Assembly (NCBI RefSeq): GCF_001613245.1
Contig: NZ_BDBZ01000044.1
Span: 1-41,247 of the forward strand
Length of the DNA stretch: 41,247 nt
DNA from: Nocardia speluncae NBRC 108251
GTDB taxonomy: Bacteria > Actinomycetota > Actinomycetes > Mycobacteriales > Mycobacteriaceae
Direction of reading: 5' to 3'
Positions within the stretch are counted from its first letter, which is position 1. Every line of letters begins with the position of its first letter. The notes beneath the pieces were generated by a model, which saw nothing but the letters and a program-made list of their open reading frames with translations, was not told where the DNA came from and ran no database searches. Of this stretch, positions 16,341 through 24,079 are shown in pieces. A program made the translations under genes and the position numbers.

Positions 16341-17438
16341 TCAGGACATTTCGATGATCGCTCGCCCCACGATCTCCCCGCGGGCGAGTGCCCGGTACGC
16401 CTCGTCGGCCTGCGCGAGTGGATAGCGGCGGGTGATGACCTCCTGCGGCCGCACCGTGTCCGCGGCGACCATCCGCAGCAGGGTCGGCATATCGGTACGG
16501 GCTTTCGCGCCGTAGGAGCCCAGTATTCGGAGTTTGCGCCGGACCAGCCGAGCCAGGTCGACACTGCCGGCGGAGCCCGCGGGTGCGATACCCACCACCA
16601 CCGCACGGCCGCCGTCGTCGAGGATGTCCAGCGCCGTGGTGAAGGTGGCGGGACTGCCGAGCGCTTCGAAGGCCACGTCCACGCCGTGGCCGCCGGTGAG
16701 TTCCCGGACGCGGGCGGCGGCATCCTCGGCGCGGGAGTTCACCGTATGGGTTGCGCCGAGTTTCGCGACGGCGGACAGCTTTTCGTCGCTGATATCGACG
16801 GCGATGATCTGGGCGACCCCCGCGGCCGCTGCGAATTGCACGATCGAGGAGCCGACACCACCTGCCGCGACAACCGCGATCCGGTCACCGAGGCCGAGTT
16901 CGGCGGTGTGTATCGCGCCGAGCGCGGTGAACGAGCTGCAACCGAGAATCGAGACCGCGTCCAGGCCCACCTCCGCGGGCACGGCGAAGACGTCGGAGGC
17001 AGGCACGACACAGTATTCGGCGAGGCCGCCCATCGAGTACATGGCCAGTGGTGTCCCGTCGGCACGGGCGAGTCTGCTCGTACCGTCGTAGAGAGTGCCG
17101 TTGAGGCGGTTGTGTGCGAAGAATTTCTCGCACAGGTCCTCGGCTCCGCGGACGCAGTGCCGGCAGTCCCCGCACGGCATGATGAAGCTGCACACCACGT
17201 TATCGCCCACCGCGATATTCGCCACGCCTTCGCCGAGTTGTTCGACGACGCCGGAAACCTCGTGGCCCAGAACCGCGGGTGCCGGGAACTTCACCTCGGA
17301 CCGGAGGACGTGCAGGTCGGTGTGGCAGACCCCGCAGGCGGTCACCCGCAGTAGTACCTCGCCCCGCTGGGGTCGTGGTACCGGGATGTCCTCGACGACC
17401 AGCCGGGGTTCGCCTCCGTAGAAAACTGCGGCCTGCAC
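16341..17438 (-). CDS. Zinc-dependent alcohol dehydrogenase (MDR family)
   Basis: A 365-residue medium-chain dehydrogenase. The catalytic-zinc ligands are Cys38 (CGVCHTD) and His59-Glu60 (GHE); the structural-zinc ligands are Cys89, Cys92, Cys95 and Cys103. The Rossmann motif AAGGVGSS lies in the middle, followed by VAVDISDEKL, where the acidic residue points to NAD rather than NADP. GTG 17438-17436 is chosen because a run of GGAGGAGGAG lies just upstream. It oxidises an alcohol or reduces an aldehyde; the substrate is not evident. It is divergent from the deazaflavin-type gene across a 382-base regulatory gap. Confidence 0.92.
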   Translation of the reverse strand: MQAAVFYGGEPRLVVEDIPVPRPQRGEVLLRVTACGVCHTDLHVLRSEVKFPAPAVLGHEVSGVVEQLGEGVANIAVGDNVVCSFIMPCGDCRHCVRGAEDLCEKFFAHNRLNGTLYDGTSRLARADGTPLAMYSMGGLAEYCVVPASDVFAVPAEVGLDAVSILGCSSFTALGAIHTAELGLGDRIAVVAAGGVGSSIVQFAAAAGVAQIIAVDISDEKLSAVAKLGATHTVNSRAEDAAARVRELTGGHGVDVAFEALGSPATFTTALDILDDGGRAVVVGIAPAGSAGSVDLARLVRRKLRILGSYGAKARTDMPTLLRMVAADTVRPQEVITRRYPLAQADEAYRALARGEIVGRAIIEMS

Positions 17439-17820
17439 AGCACTCCTCCTCCACCGACTCACTCGTTGTCCCCGCACTCGCCGCTGGAGACCCGATCACC
17501 GTCTCAGAACCACCCGCCGCCGGGACGGACTTCGGCGAAATCCCCGACGACCCCCGCCGCCCACCCCCGCTCCACGCGCCGTGCTGATGTGCCATTTTGC
17601 GCAGTAGACGTGCGTTCCGGCCCACCTCTATGTCGCGGAGCGGCCCCGAATTTCAGCACCACCCTCAGTGGATCGTCTATCTCGAAATCGGGGTCACCAG
17701 GCCCCCACCTGCGAGGCGGCGAGCGCCCGCGATATTTCAGAGAGCACTGCTCTTGACTTATCGGCAGCGCAATGCGATCGTTGTTCACAACAGAGAGCAG
17801 TGCTCGCAAAGGAGAATTAG
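17439..17820. promoter_or_regulatory. Divergent regulatory region with two matched palindromic operators
   Basis: No gene seen in this 382-base gap. AGAGCACTGCTCT (17741-17753) is a perfect 13-base palindrome around a central C. A second copy, AGAGCAGTGCTCG (17794-17806), differs at the centre and last base. Their centres are 53 bases apart, about five helical turns. TTGACT (17753-17758), a plausible -35 element, directly abuts the first palindrome, and AAAGGAG (17808-17814) is the ribosome-binding site for the start at 17821. The pattern fits a dimeric TetR- or MarR-like repressor acting at two in-phase sites (inference). Confidence 0.65.
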
Positions 17821-18276
17821 ATGTCCACGACCACCCGCTACCTCGCCCCCACCGGTTTCGACCCGATCTTCAACCGCATCGTCAACCTGCTGCCCAAGCT
17901 GGGCATCAGCATCGCCGGCTCCCGGTTGCTGGCGGTACGCGGCCGCAAATCCGGCGAGTGGCGGACCACTATGGTCAATGTGATGACCGCAGCCGATGGT
18001 GAGCGCTACCTCGTCGCGCCGCGCGGACACACCCAATGGGTTCGTAACCTTCGGGTCGCCGGTACGGGCGAGTTGCGACTGGGCCGCAAGGTTGAAACGT
18101 TCGGCGCGGCCGAGGTCGCCGATGCCGACAAGATCCCGCTCCTGCGCCACTACCTCGAGCGGTGGGGCTGGGAGGTCGACCGGTTCTTCGAGGGCGTCAC
18201 CAAGAACGCCACCGACGCGCAACTGGCCGAAATCGCACCGGGTTTCCCGGTTTTCCGGCTGGATCCGGCGCGGTGA
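17821..18276 (+). CDS. Nitroreductase / F420H2-dependent quinone reductase (Ddn-like)
   Basis: A 151-residue protein of the deazaflavin-dependent nitroreductase family. The split beta-barrel core is evident in LLAVRGRKSGEWRTTMVNVM, ERYLVAPRGHTQWVRNLR and AGTGELRLGRKVETFGAAEV. Relatives use F420H2 to reduce quinones and nitroimidazoles (for example Ddn, which activates pretomanid); this is family knowledge. The ribosome-binding site AAAGGAG sits six bases before ATG 17821. Two palindromes upstream suggest tight repression. The stop codon (18274-18276) directly abuts the stop of the convergent aroQ. Confidence 0.88.
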   Translation: MSTTTRYLAPTGFDPIFNRIVNLLPKLGISIAGSRLLAVRGRKSGEWRTTMVNVMTAADGERYLVAPRGHTQWVRNLRVAGTGELRLGRKVETFGAAEVADADKIPLLRHYLERWGWEVDRFFEGVTKNATDAQLAEIAPGFPVFRLDPAR

Positions 18277-18750
18277 TCAGCGGGGCGTCACCGTGCGGGT
18301 CAGCAGGAACTCGATGGCGGCGACATAGCCGTGGCTGCCCATCCCCGCCACCACCGCATCGGCGATGGGCGAGATGTAGGAGTGGCGGCGGAACTCCTCA
18401 CGTGCGTGCACATTGCTGATGTGCACCTCGACGATCGGCACCTCGGGTATGACCAGTGCGTCCCGCAGTGCTACCGAAGTGTGGGTCCACCCGCCCGGGT
18501 TGATCACGATTCCGGACGCTGTGCCGCGCGCGCCGTGAATGCGGTCGATCAGATCGCCTTCGGAATTGGATTGGAAATGCGCGATCTCCCGGCCCCGCGC
18601 GGCGGCGGCCCGACGGCACAATTCGATTACATCCTCGAGGGTTTCCGTGCCGTACACCTCGGGCTGGCGAATACCGAGCATATTCAGATTGGGTCCATTG
18701 AGAACGAGGATCGGACTGCTCGAGGTTTGCGGGAAGGAGGTGTCGGGCAT
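18277..18750 (-). CDS. aroQ: Type II 3-dehydroquinate dehydratase
   Basis: A 157-residue shikimate-pathway enzyme that converts 3-dehydroquinate to 3-dehydroshikimate; active as a dodecamer (known of the family). Key residues are visible: Arg28 and Tyr33 in GIRQPEVYG (catalytic tyrosine and its activating arginine on the mobile lid), Asn84 in INPGGWTHTSVALRDAL, His110 in EVHISNVHAREEF and the following RRHS arginines. The start ATG 18750-18748 has a weak AGGG upstream. No other aro genes lie in the window, so it is isolated from the rest of the pathway. Convergent with the Ddn-like gene, with no base between the stop codons. Confidence 0.95.
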   Translation of the reverse strand: MPDTSFPQTSSSPILVLNGPNLNMLGIRQPEVYGTETLEDVIELCRRAAAARGREIAHFQSNSEGDLIDRIHGARGTASGIVINPGGWTHTSVALRDALVIPEVPIVEVHISNVHAREEFRRHSYISPIADAVVAGMGSHGYVAAIEFLLTRTVTPR

Positions 18751-19060
18751 GACAGCAACCCTACCGACACCCCAGATGCGCGCCGAGGGTTCTGGGCTAC
18801 CGTTACGGGGTATCTCTGCAGTGGAAGCGGACTTGCGGGGTAACACCACAGCGCCGTGGGGCGATCGGTAGCGTAGCGAAGCCGGGTGTCCTCCGGCGGT
18901 CCGGTAAATGATCATGGCCGGTTCGGCGACGAGTTGGGTACGGCCACAACTACACACGGTGGAACAATCTATGGTTTCGGGTTTGCGGGCACTCGCAAGC
19001 AGGCATTTTTCAGGTACGGTGGTCTTGTTACCGGAGTGGCAAGAGTGAAGAGTGGGCGAC
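18751..19060. other. Intergenic region between divergent aroQ and the PBP-like gene
   Basis: These 310 bases hold no gene that I can support. The portion near 18960-19045 is locally less GC-rich and contains TTGCG/CGCAA (around 18977-18993) and GGTA/TACC inverted repeats, possible promoter elements for the PBP-like gene at 19061. No clear -35/-10 pair could be assigned. Confidence 0.4.
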
Positions 19061-20734
19061 ATGGATGTGTGGGGATCCCGCCGCTTTCGCTTCCGGGGCG
19101 CAGTGGCCCTGACGGGGGTGGCGGCGCTGGCAATCGCAATGGGATCGTGCGGGTCCGGCACCGAGCAGGCCGGCCCCGAATCGGTCGTCGACCAATTCAC
19201 CGAACTGCTCGACGAGGGTGATCATGCCGCGGCAGCCGAACTGACTTCCTACCCGTCCGCCGCCTCGGCAACTCTGGAGCAAATGTTCAACGGGCTCGAA
19301 ACCGGCCACGTCGACTACGAGAAAACGCAATTCATCGGACTGGACGCCGAAACCGGCATCTTCAGCCTGGATGTGCACTGGAACTTCGGCGAGCGCAAAG
19401 ACTGGTCCTACGGCCTCGAAGGCACTATCCGCAAGCTCTCCGACGGATGGAAGATCTCCTGGGACCCGGCCGTGGTGATGCCGCAGCTCGCGCATGATCG
19501 CACCGTCCAGCTGGTGCGGACGACGCCCGATCCGGCGCCGCGTGTGGTGGACAATATCGGCAAACCGCTGATGACCGAGCAGACCATCAACGTCATCCAG
19601 CTCGATCCCGCGCGGATATCCGACCAGGTCGCCTCCACCGATGCGCTCTCCCGCGCCATCGAACCGGTCGCCCCGCTGATCACCGGTGCGGCGTTGCGGG
19701 AGAAGCTGGCCGCGTCCGGCGGTAAACCCGTAACAGCGGTGAGCCTGCGCGAAGGCGATTTCGCGATCCTGGAACCGGAGATGGCCCCGATTCCCGGTGT
19801 CGTGATGAAAAAGGAGCCGCGGCTGATCGTCTCCGATCGCCGGATCTTCTCGCCGATGCTCGACGCTATGACCAATGTCTTCGAGGACAGCCAGGACAAA
19901 CACTCCGGCTGGGCGGTTCAACTGTTCGAGAACGGGCAATTCGTCAAACAATTGGCCGGCCACCAGGGCCCGGCCGGCCCGGATATCGCCGGCACGCTGG
20001 ACCAGCGGCTGCAACGTGCCGCCGAGGATGCGGTGGTCAGCGTGGGTTCACCGGCCTCGATCGTGGTCACCCAGCCGTCCACCGGCGCCGTGGTCGCCGT
20101 GGCCCAGAACAACTATTCCAGTGCCCAAGGGCCGGTCGCCTTCACCGGGTTGTACCCGGCGGGCGGCATGATGGAACTGTTCCGGGCAGTTGCCGCAGCG
20201 TCCGAGGGAAAGTCCGCGAAGGACGTTTCCGATTCCGAGGCGGTGGAAGCCGCGGCCGCGCTCGGTGTGGGCGTGGACTTCCGGGTGCCCGGCTTGGAGG
20301 AGGTCACCGGCCGCCCGGCGGGGGCGGGCGACGCGGAACCCGTCCGCCAGGGCGGCGGTTCGGATGCGCTGCTTGCCAGTCCCTTCGGGATGGCAATCGC
20401 GGCGGCGGCCGTCGGCGACGGTACTTTGCGGCCGCCGATGATCGAACGGGGCCGCCCGAGCGGAACCGATGCCCCGACGGGACCGCTACCCGGGCCGGTC
20501 ACCGATGCGGCGCGCCGAGTGCTGAGTGACGGGATGAAGGCGCCGCATATGGCGCGCTTGCGCGGGTTCCGCGATGTTGCCGGGTATTCCGCCACGGCCG
20601 GTGACGACGGCTGGCTCATCGCCACCATGGGTGACCTGGCTTTCGCCATTCATATCGCCGATGTCGACAGCGGCGATATGGTCGTGCGGATGGGTGAGCG
20701 GATGCTCGCGTCGTTCGCCGAACCCGACGAGTGA
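19061..20734 (+). CDS. PBP-fold lipoprotein lacking the transpeptidase active site
   Basis: A 557-residue envelope protein laid out like the NTF2-domain penicillin-binding lipoproteins of mycobacteria (Rv2864c type). A signal peptide ends at a lipobox-like MGSC (Cys30). A MecA_N/NTF2-like domain spans about 38-145 (VVDQFTELLDEGDH ... DGWKISWDPAVVMPQL). A dimerisation-like segment and a transpeptidase-like domain follow. The nucleophile motif, normally YPPGSTFK, reads YPAGGMME: the catalytic Ser is Gly369 and the Lys is Glu372. The KTGTA motif reads YSATA (509-513). The fold-level block SPFGMAIAAAAVGDG is kept. It should therefore not acylate penicillin or crosslink peptidoglycan, and probably has a structural or sensing role. 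ATG 19061 chosen; GTG 19052 is an alternative. Confidence 0.82.
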   Translation: MDVWGSRRFRFRGAVALTGVAALAIAMGSCGSGTEQAGPESVVDQFTELLDEGDHAAAAELTSYPSAASATLEQMFNGLETGHVDYEKTQFIGLDAETGIFSLDVHWNFGERKDWSYGLEGTIRKLSDGWKISWDPAVVMPQLAHDRTVQLVRTTPDPAPRVVDNIGKPLMTEQTINVIQLDPARISDQVASTDALSRAIEPVAPLITGAALREKLAASGGKPVTAVSLREGDFAILEPEMAPIPGVVMKKEPRLIVSDRRIFSPMLDAMTNVFEDSQDKHSGWAVQLFENGQFVKQLAGHQGPAGPDIAGTLDQRLQRAAEDAVVSVGSPASIVVTQPSTGAVVAVAQNNYSSAQGPVAFTGLYPAGGMMELFRAVAAASEGKSAKDVSDSEAVEAAAALGVGVDFRVPGLEEVTGRPAGAGDAEPVRQGGGSDALLASPFGMAIAAAAVGDGTLRPPMIERGRPSGTDAPTGPLPGPVTDAARRVLSDGMKAPHMARLRGFRDVAGYSATAGDDGWLIATMGDLAFAIHIADVDSGDMVVRMGERMLASFAEPDE

Positions 20735-20747
20735 GGTCCGGCGTCTC

Positions 20748-21128
20748 CTAGTTGATCGCCCGGACCGCCGCCCGCCAGCCGAGCAGGAACAAGGCCAGCA
20801 CCGACGCCGCCACGATGATGAAACTGACCGCCGTGCCCTGGCCGCTGACCACCCGCAGCGCCATGCCGACGACCAGTGTGCTCGACCAGATCACCAGGCC
20901 GGTCGGCCGCAGGCGCATACCGTTGAACGGTTCGGTTTCGGGACGCCGGCGGGACAGCAGGTAGGCGGCGACCCAGCCGACGGCGAGCCCCGTCGCGAAC
21001 GGCCACGCCGTATGGAGCAGACCGGCGAGGATCGCCTCCTCATGGCTGCGGCGCCCGATAACGCAGAACAGCACCACCAGCAGCACATCGACAACGATCG
21101 GTCCCAGCCATCTCACACTGCGCAGCAT
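20748..21128 (-). CDS. DUF3054 membrane protein
   Basis: A 126-residue integral membrane protein with four predicted hydrophobic helices. The family hallmarks are the N-terminal VDVLLVVLFCVIGRRSHEEA and the TAWPFATGLAVGWVAAYL segment. Function unknown. The start ATG 21128-21126 gives the family's usual length; GTG 21185 would add 19 residues. It is the last gene of a leftward run with the flippase-like and cyclase genes (gaps of 63 and 68 bases). Confidence 0.85.
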   Translation of the reverse strand: MLRSVRWLGPIVVDVLLVVLFCVIGRRSHEEAILAGLLHTAWPFATGLAVGWVAAYLLSRRRPETEPFNGMRLRPTGLVIWSSTLVVGMALRVVSGQGTAVSFIIVAASVLALFLLGWRAAVRAIN

Positions 21129-21191
21129 AATGGGTCGCAATCCGGCGAACTCCGTCCGCGGACCTGCCCCCGGGGTCCTCCGCACCGCGGT

Positions 21192-22295
21192 TCACACGTT
21201 GCGCCGGGTGAACTCCTGCTCGTATTCGTCGTCCTCGGCATTGCGATTGCGGAACAGGAACGCGAACACGATCCAGCCGATGACGGCGATCAAGACGAAA
21301 CTCACCAGCCGGTAGACGAAGGCGGCGGCCACGGCCTGGGGCGCCGGCAGGCCGGCGGCCGCGGTGAGACCGTAGATCAGCGTCGCGTCGACGTAGACGA
21401 TGCCGCCGGGGGCGAAGGGGATGGATCCCACCGCCTTACCGGCCGCGAACGCGATCAGCAGACCCGCCCACCGCGGGTCACCGCCGATGGCGTAGCAGGC
21501 GGCACCGAGGCATGCGACATCGGCAACGCGATGCACCACCGCCCAACCGGTGACCCAGGCACCGTCGCGGGTGCCCATATCCACCGATTCGACCTGGGCC
21601 AGCATTTCCCGGATCTTCTCGCGCCCGGCGTCCGCAGGGCGTTTGCGAACCCGATTGACCAGGGCCGAACCGCGCCGGAACACCCCTTCGAGGGTGCCCG
21701 GATGGCGGGAGGCGTAGTTCCCCGCCCAGACCAGTGCCACCACGGCGGCGACAGACACGATGAGGTTGACCGGGCCGATCCGCCCACCGGCCAGCACCGT
21801 GCCCAGCACACCCAGCAGGGCGAGTCCGGCGGCCGATACGACTCCGGAGAAGACGAGCTGCCACGAGGCCACGACCGGGCTGGCGCCCCAGCGCCTGGTC
21901 TGGCGGTAGGTGAACGCGGTGGAGAAGACCTGCCCGGCCGGCAGCGTGACCGACATGGCTGTGGCGCCGTACACCACGGCCACCGATTTATGCTGTCTGA
22001 CCTCGACGCCGCCTGCCCGTAACAACTGTTTCTGTACTCGGCCGAAACCGGACATCGACAGCATTTGCAAAGCGATACACGCCGCAACCCAGCCCCAATG
22101 GATTTCGGTCAGTTTCTGCCACGACTCGTGCAACCGTGGATAGAGGTAAACGCCTTCGCCGATCAACAACAAGAGCAGCACGGAAACGGCCAGCCATTTG
22201 AGCCACCGGAATCGCCGGGCGGGTTTCGGATTCTCCGTCGTTTCGCCTGCCCGGGACACAGCAGACGTATCCGCTGTATCACCGTTGGCACTCAC
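21192..22295 (-). CDS. Flippase-like membrane protein (LPG_synthase_TM / UPF0104)
   Basis: A 367-residue polytopic protein with seven or eight hydrophobic segments after a charged N-terminus of about 30 residues. The pattern of MSVTLPAGQVFSTAFTYRQ and GKAVGSIPFAPGGIVYVDA matches the transmembrane part of lysylphosphatidylglycerol synthase and the AglD-like flippases. The soluble aminoacyl-transferase domain of MprF/LysX is absent, so it is more likely a lipid or polyprenyl-glycan flippase or lipid-binding protein (inference). I recall a membrane protein (Rv0204c) at the corresponding place near mmpL3 in M. tuberculosis. Likely cotranscribed with the cyclase upstream. Confidence 0.85.
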   Translation of the reverse strand: MSANGDTADTSAVSRAGETTENPKPARRFRWLKWLAVSVLLLLLIGEGVYLYPRLHESWQKLTEIHWGWVAACIALQMLSMSGFGRVQKQLLRAGGVEVRQHKSVAVVYGATAMSVTLPAGQVFSTAFTYRQTRRWGASPVVASWQLVFSGVVSAAGLALLGVLGTVLAGGRIGPVNLIVSVAAVVALVWAGNYASRHPGTLEGVFRRGSALVNRVRKRPADAGREKIREMLAQVESVDMGTRDGAWVTGWAVVHRVADVACLGAACYAIGGDPRWAGLLIAFAAGKAVGSIPFAPGGIVYVDATLIYGLTAAAGLPAPQAVAAAFVYRLVSFVLIAVIGWIVFAFLFRNRNAEDDEYEQEFTRRNV

Positions 22296-22363
22296 GAGCC
22301 CAGCCTAATGGACGTCGCCGGCCCGCGACCCGGCCCCGCAGCCGGGGCTCATGGGAGCGCGTG

Positions 22364-23944
22364 CTAGGTGCGTTCCACCTCGTCGGTGGAGGGTTCCGAT
22401 CCGCCGGCGGGCGCGGCGGGCATTATGCCGGTCGTGTCCACGGAATCGCTGGGCCAGGACAATCTCGTCTTCCGGCGGCGCCCGCGCAACTGCACCTCCT
22501 CGCCGGCGGTCCAATTCCGCTGTTCGCCGGCTTCGGCGAAATACAGCGCCGATCCCGAGGCCAGTGTCCGGCCCGGATGATCCTTCGCGAGTTCGGTGAG
22601 CCGTGAAGCCTCGTTCACCGGATCACCGATCACCGTGTATTCGAATCGGTTGGCCGCACCGATATTGCCTGCCACTGCCAAACCGGCCGAAACTCCGATA
22701 CCGATATCCAGCCCGGAAATCGACCGCAATGCTGCGCGGAGGTCCCGGGCCGCGGCCAGCGCCGCCGTCGGCGCGTCCGGACGGTCCAGCGGGGCACCGA
22801 ATATCGCCAGGGCCGCATCTCCGACGAACTTGTTCACGAATCCGTGATGGTGGTCGATCACATCGACCACCACGCGGAAGAATTCGTTGAGCAGATTCAC
22901 TACCTCGGTCGGCGGATGTTCGGCGGCAGTGGCAGTGGAACCGACCATATCGACGAACAGCACCGCCACGAACCGGGTCTCCCCGCCGAGCTCGGTACCG
23001 TAATCCAGGGCCCGCTGCGCAACTTCGGCGCCGACATGCTGGCCGAAGAGTTCCTGGAGACGCTGCCGGCTCGCGGCCTCCTCCATCATCCGGTTGAAAC
23101 CGACCTGCAGCAGCCCGATCTCGCTCCCGTCGAAAACCTCGACCTGCACATCGCGGGAACCGTTCTGCACCTGGTCGATGGCCTGACTGAGCTGACGGAC
23201 CGGGTCGGAGATACTCGACGCCGTCAGCATGGACAGCGCCAGCGCCTGCATGATCACCACCCCGCACAACAGCAGGATCGAAACGGCCAGCGACTGCGCC
23301 GAGAATTTGACGTCCGACGAGATCTGGGTCACGCACAACAGCACGATCGCGATGGTGGGGGCGAAGGTTCCCATACCCCAGGTCATCGCCATCCGGGTAC
23401 CGACACCGGGGGTCAGGGTGTGGTCGAAACGGCCCGCGCTGAGGGCTTCGGCGGCGACCGGGCGCAGAATTCGCTCGCCCAGCATGTAGGTGAAACCGAA
23501 CACGATGGTCGCGGCCATACATTCGGTGATGATCACGGTGCCGGCCAGCGCGGGAGTGTCGGAGATTATGGCGGTGGCCAGGACGGCGCCACCGAGAATC
23601 CACAGCGCCAGATGCAGGATCGCCTGCCGTAGCGGCGCGTGCAGGGTCGCCATCATCTCCTGCCGGCTGGGTGGTCCGCCGCGTACCTGCCAGCGCATCA
23701 CCGGCCGCAGCATCAGCGCCGAGGCGGCCACACTGAGCACCCCGCCGGTGACGAACACCACCGCGGGCACGAGTAACCCGATCTGGCGGGTTCCGGGTTG
23801 CTCGCCCTCCGGCACCGGCAGACCGTATTGGATGAACGCCCACACCAGCACCGCACCGAAAGCGTTCGCGAGCAACATCGAGGTGAGGTACAGCGGCCAG
23901 CGCGTATGCATGGTCTGTTTGACCGCTTCCAATGGCGCTGACAC
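22364..23944 (-). CDS. Membrane-bound class III adenylate/guanylate cyclase with HAMP domain
   Basis: A 526-residue receptor-type cyclase resembling mycobacterial Rv1318c-Rv1320c and Rv3645 (recalled). Six hydrophobic segments occupy about 15-240, a HAMP domain 240-293, and the catalytic domain about 325-490. Metal ligands are Asp332 (VDMVGS) and Asp376 (KFVGDA); purine-selecting residues Lys372 and Asp441 (IGDPVN) match adenylate cyclases; transition-state Asn444 and Arg448 are present. The homodimer should therefore make cAMP in response to a membrane signal. The start is GTG 23944-23942. First gene of a leftward run with the flippase-like and DUF3054 genes. Confidence 0.93.
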   Translation of the reverse strand: MSAPLEAVKQTMHTRWPLYLTSMLLANAFGAVLVWAFIQYGLPVPEGEQPGTRQIGLLVPAVVFVTGGVLSVAASALMLRPVMRWQVRGGPPSRQEMMATLHAPLRQAILHLALWILGGAVLATAIISDTPALAGTVIITECMAATIVFGFTYMLGERILRPVAAEALSAGRFDHTLTPGVGTRMAMTWGMGTFAPTIAIVLLCVTQISSDVKFSAQSLAVSILLLCGVVIMQALALSMLTASSISDPVRQLSQAIDQVQNGSRDVQVEVFDGSEIGLLQVGFNRMMEEAASRQRLQELFGQHVGAEVAQRALDYGTELGGETRFVAVLFVDMVGSTATAAEHPPTEVVNLLNEFFRVVVDVIDHHHGFVNKFVGDAALAIFGAPLDRPDAPTAALAAARDLRAALRSISGLDIGIGVSAGLAVAGNIGAANRFEYTVIGDPVNEASRLTELAKDHPGRTLASGSALYFAEAGEQRNWTAGEEVQLRGRRRKTRLSWPSDSVDTTGIMPAAPAGGSEPSTDEVERT

Positions 23945-24079
23945 ATGTACTAATCTAGCGTCCGGCCCCGGTGCCCCGGTGCTCCCGGGTTGGGCCCACC
24001 TCGGTCTTCACCCGATCCCCGCCGGCGGGCGCGGCCCGCCGCCGGGCTCGCCGCCGTCGCCCTCGTTAGGCTCGGCCGG

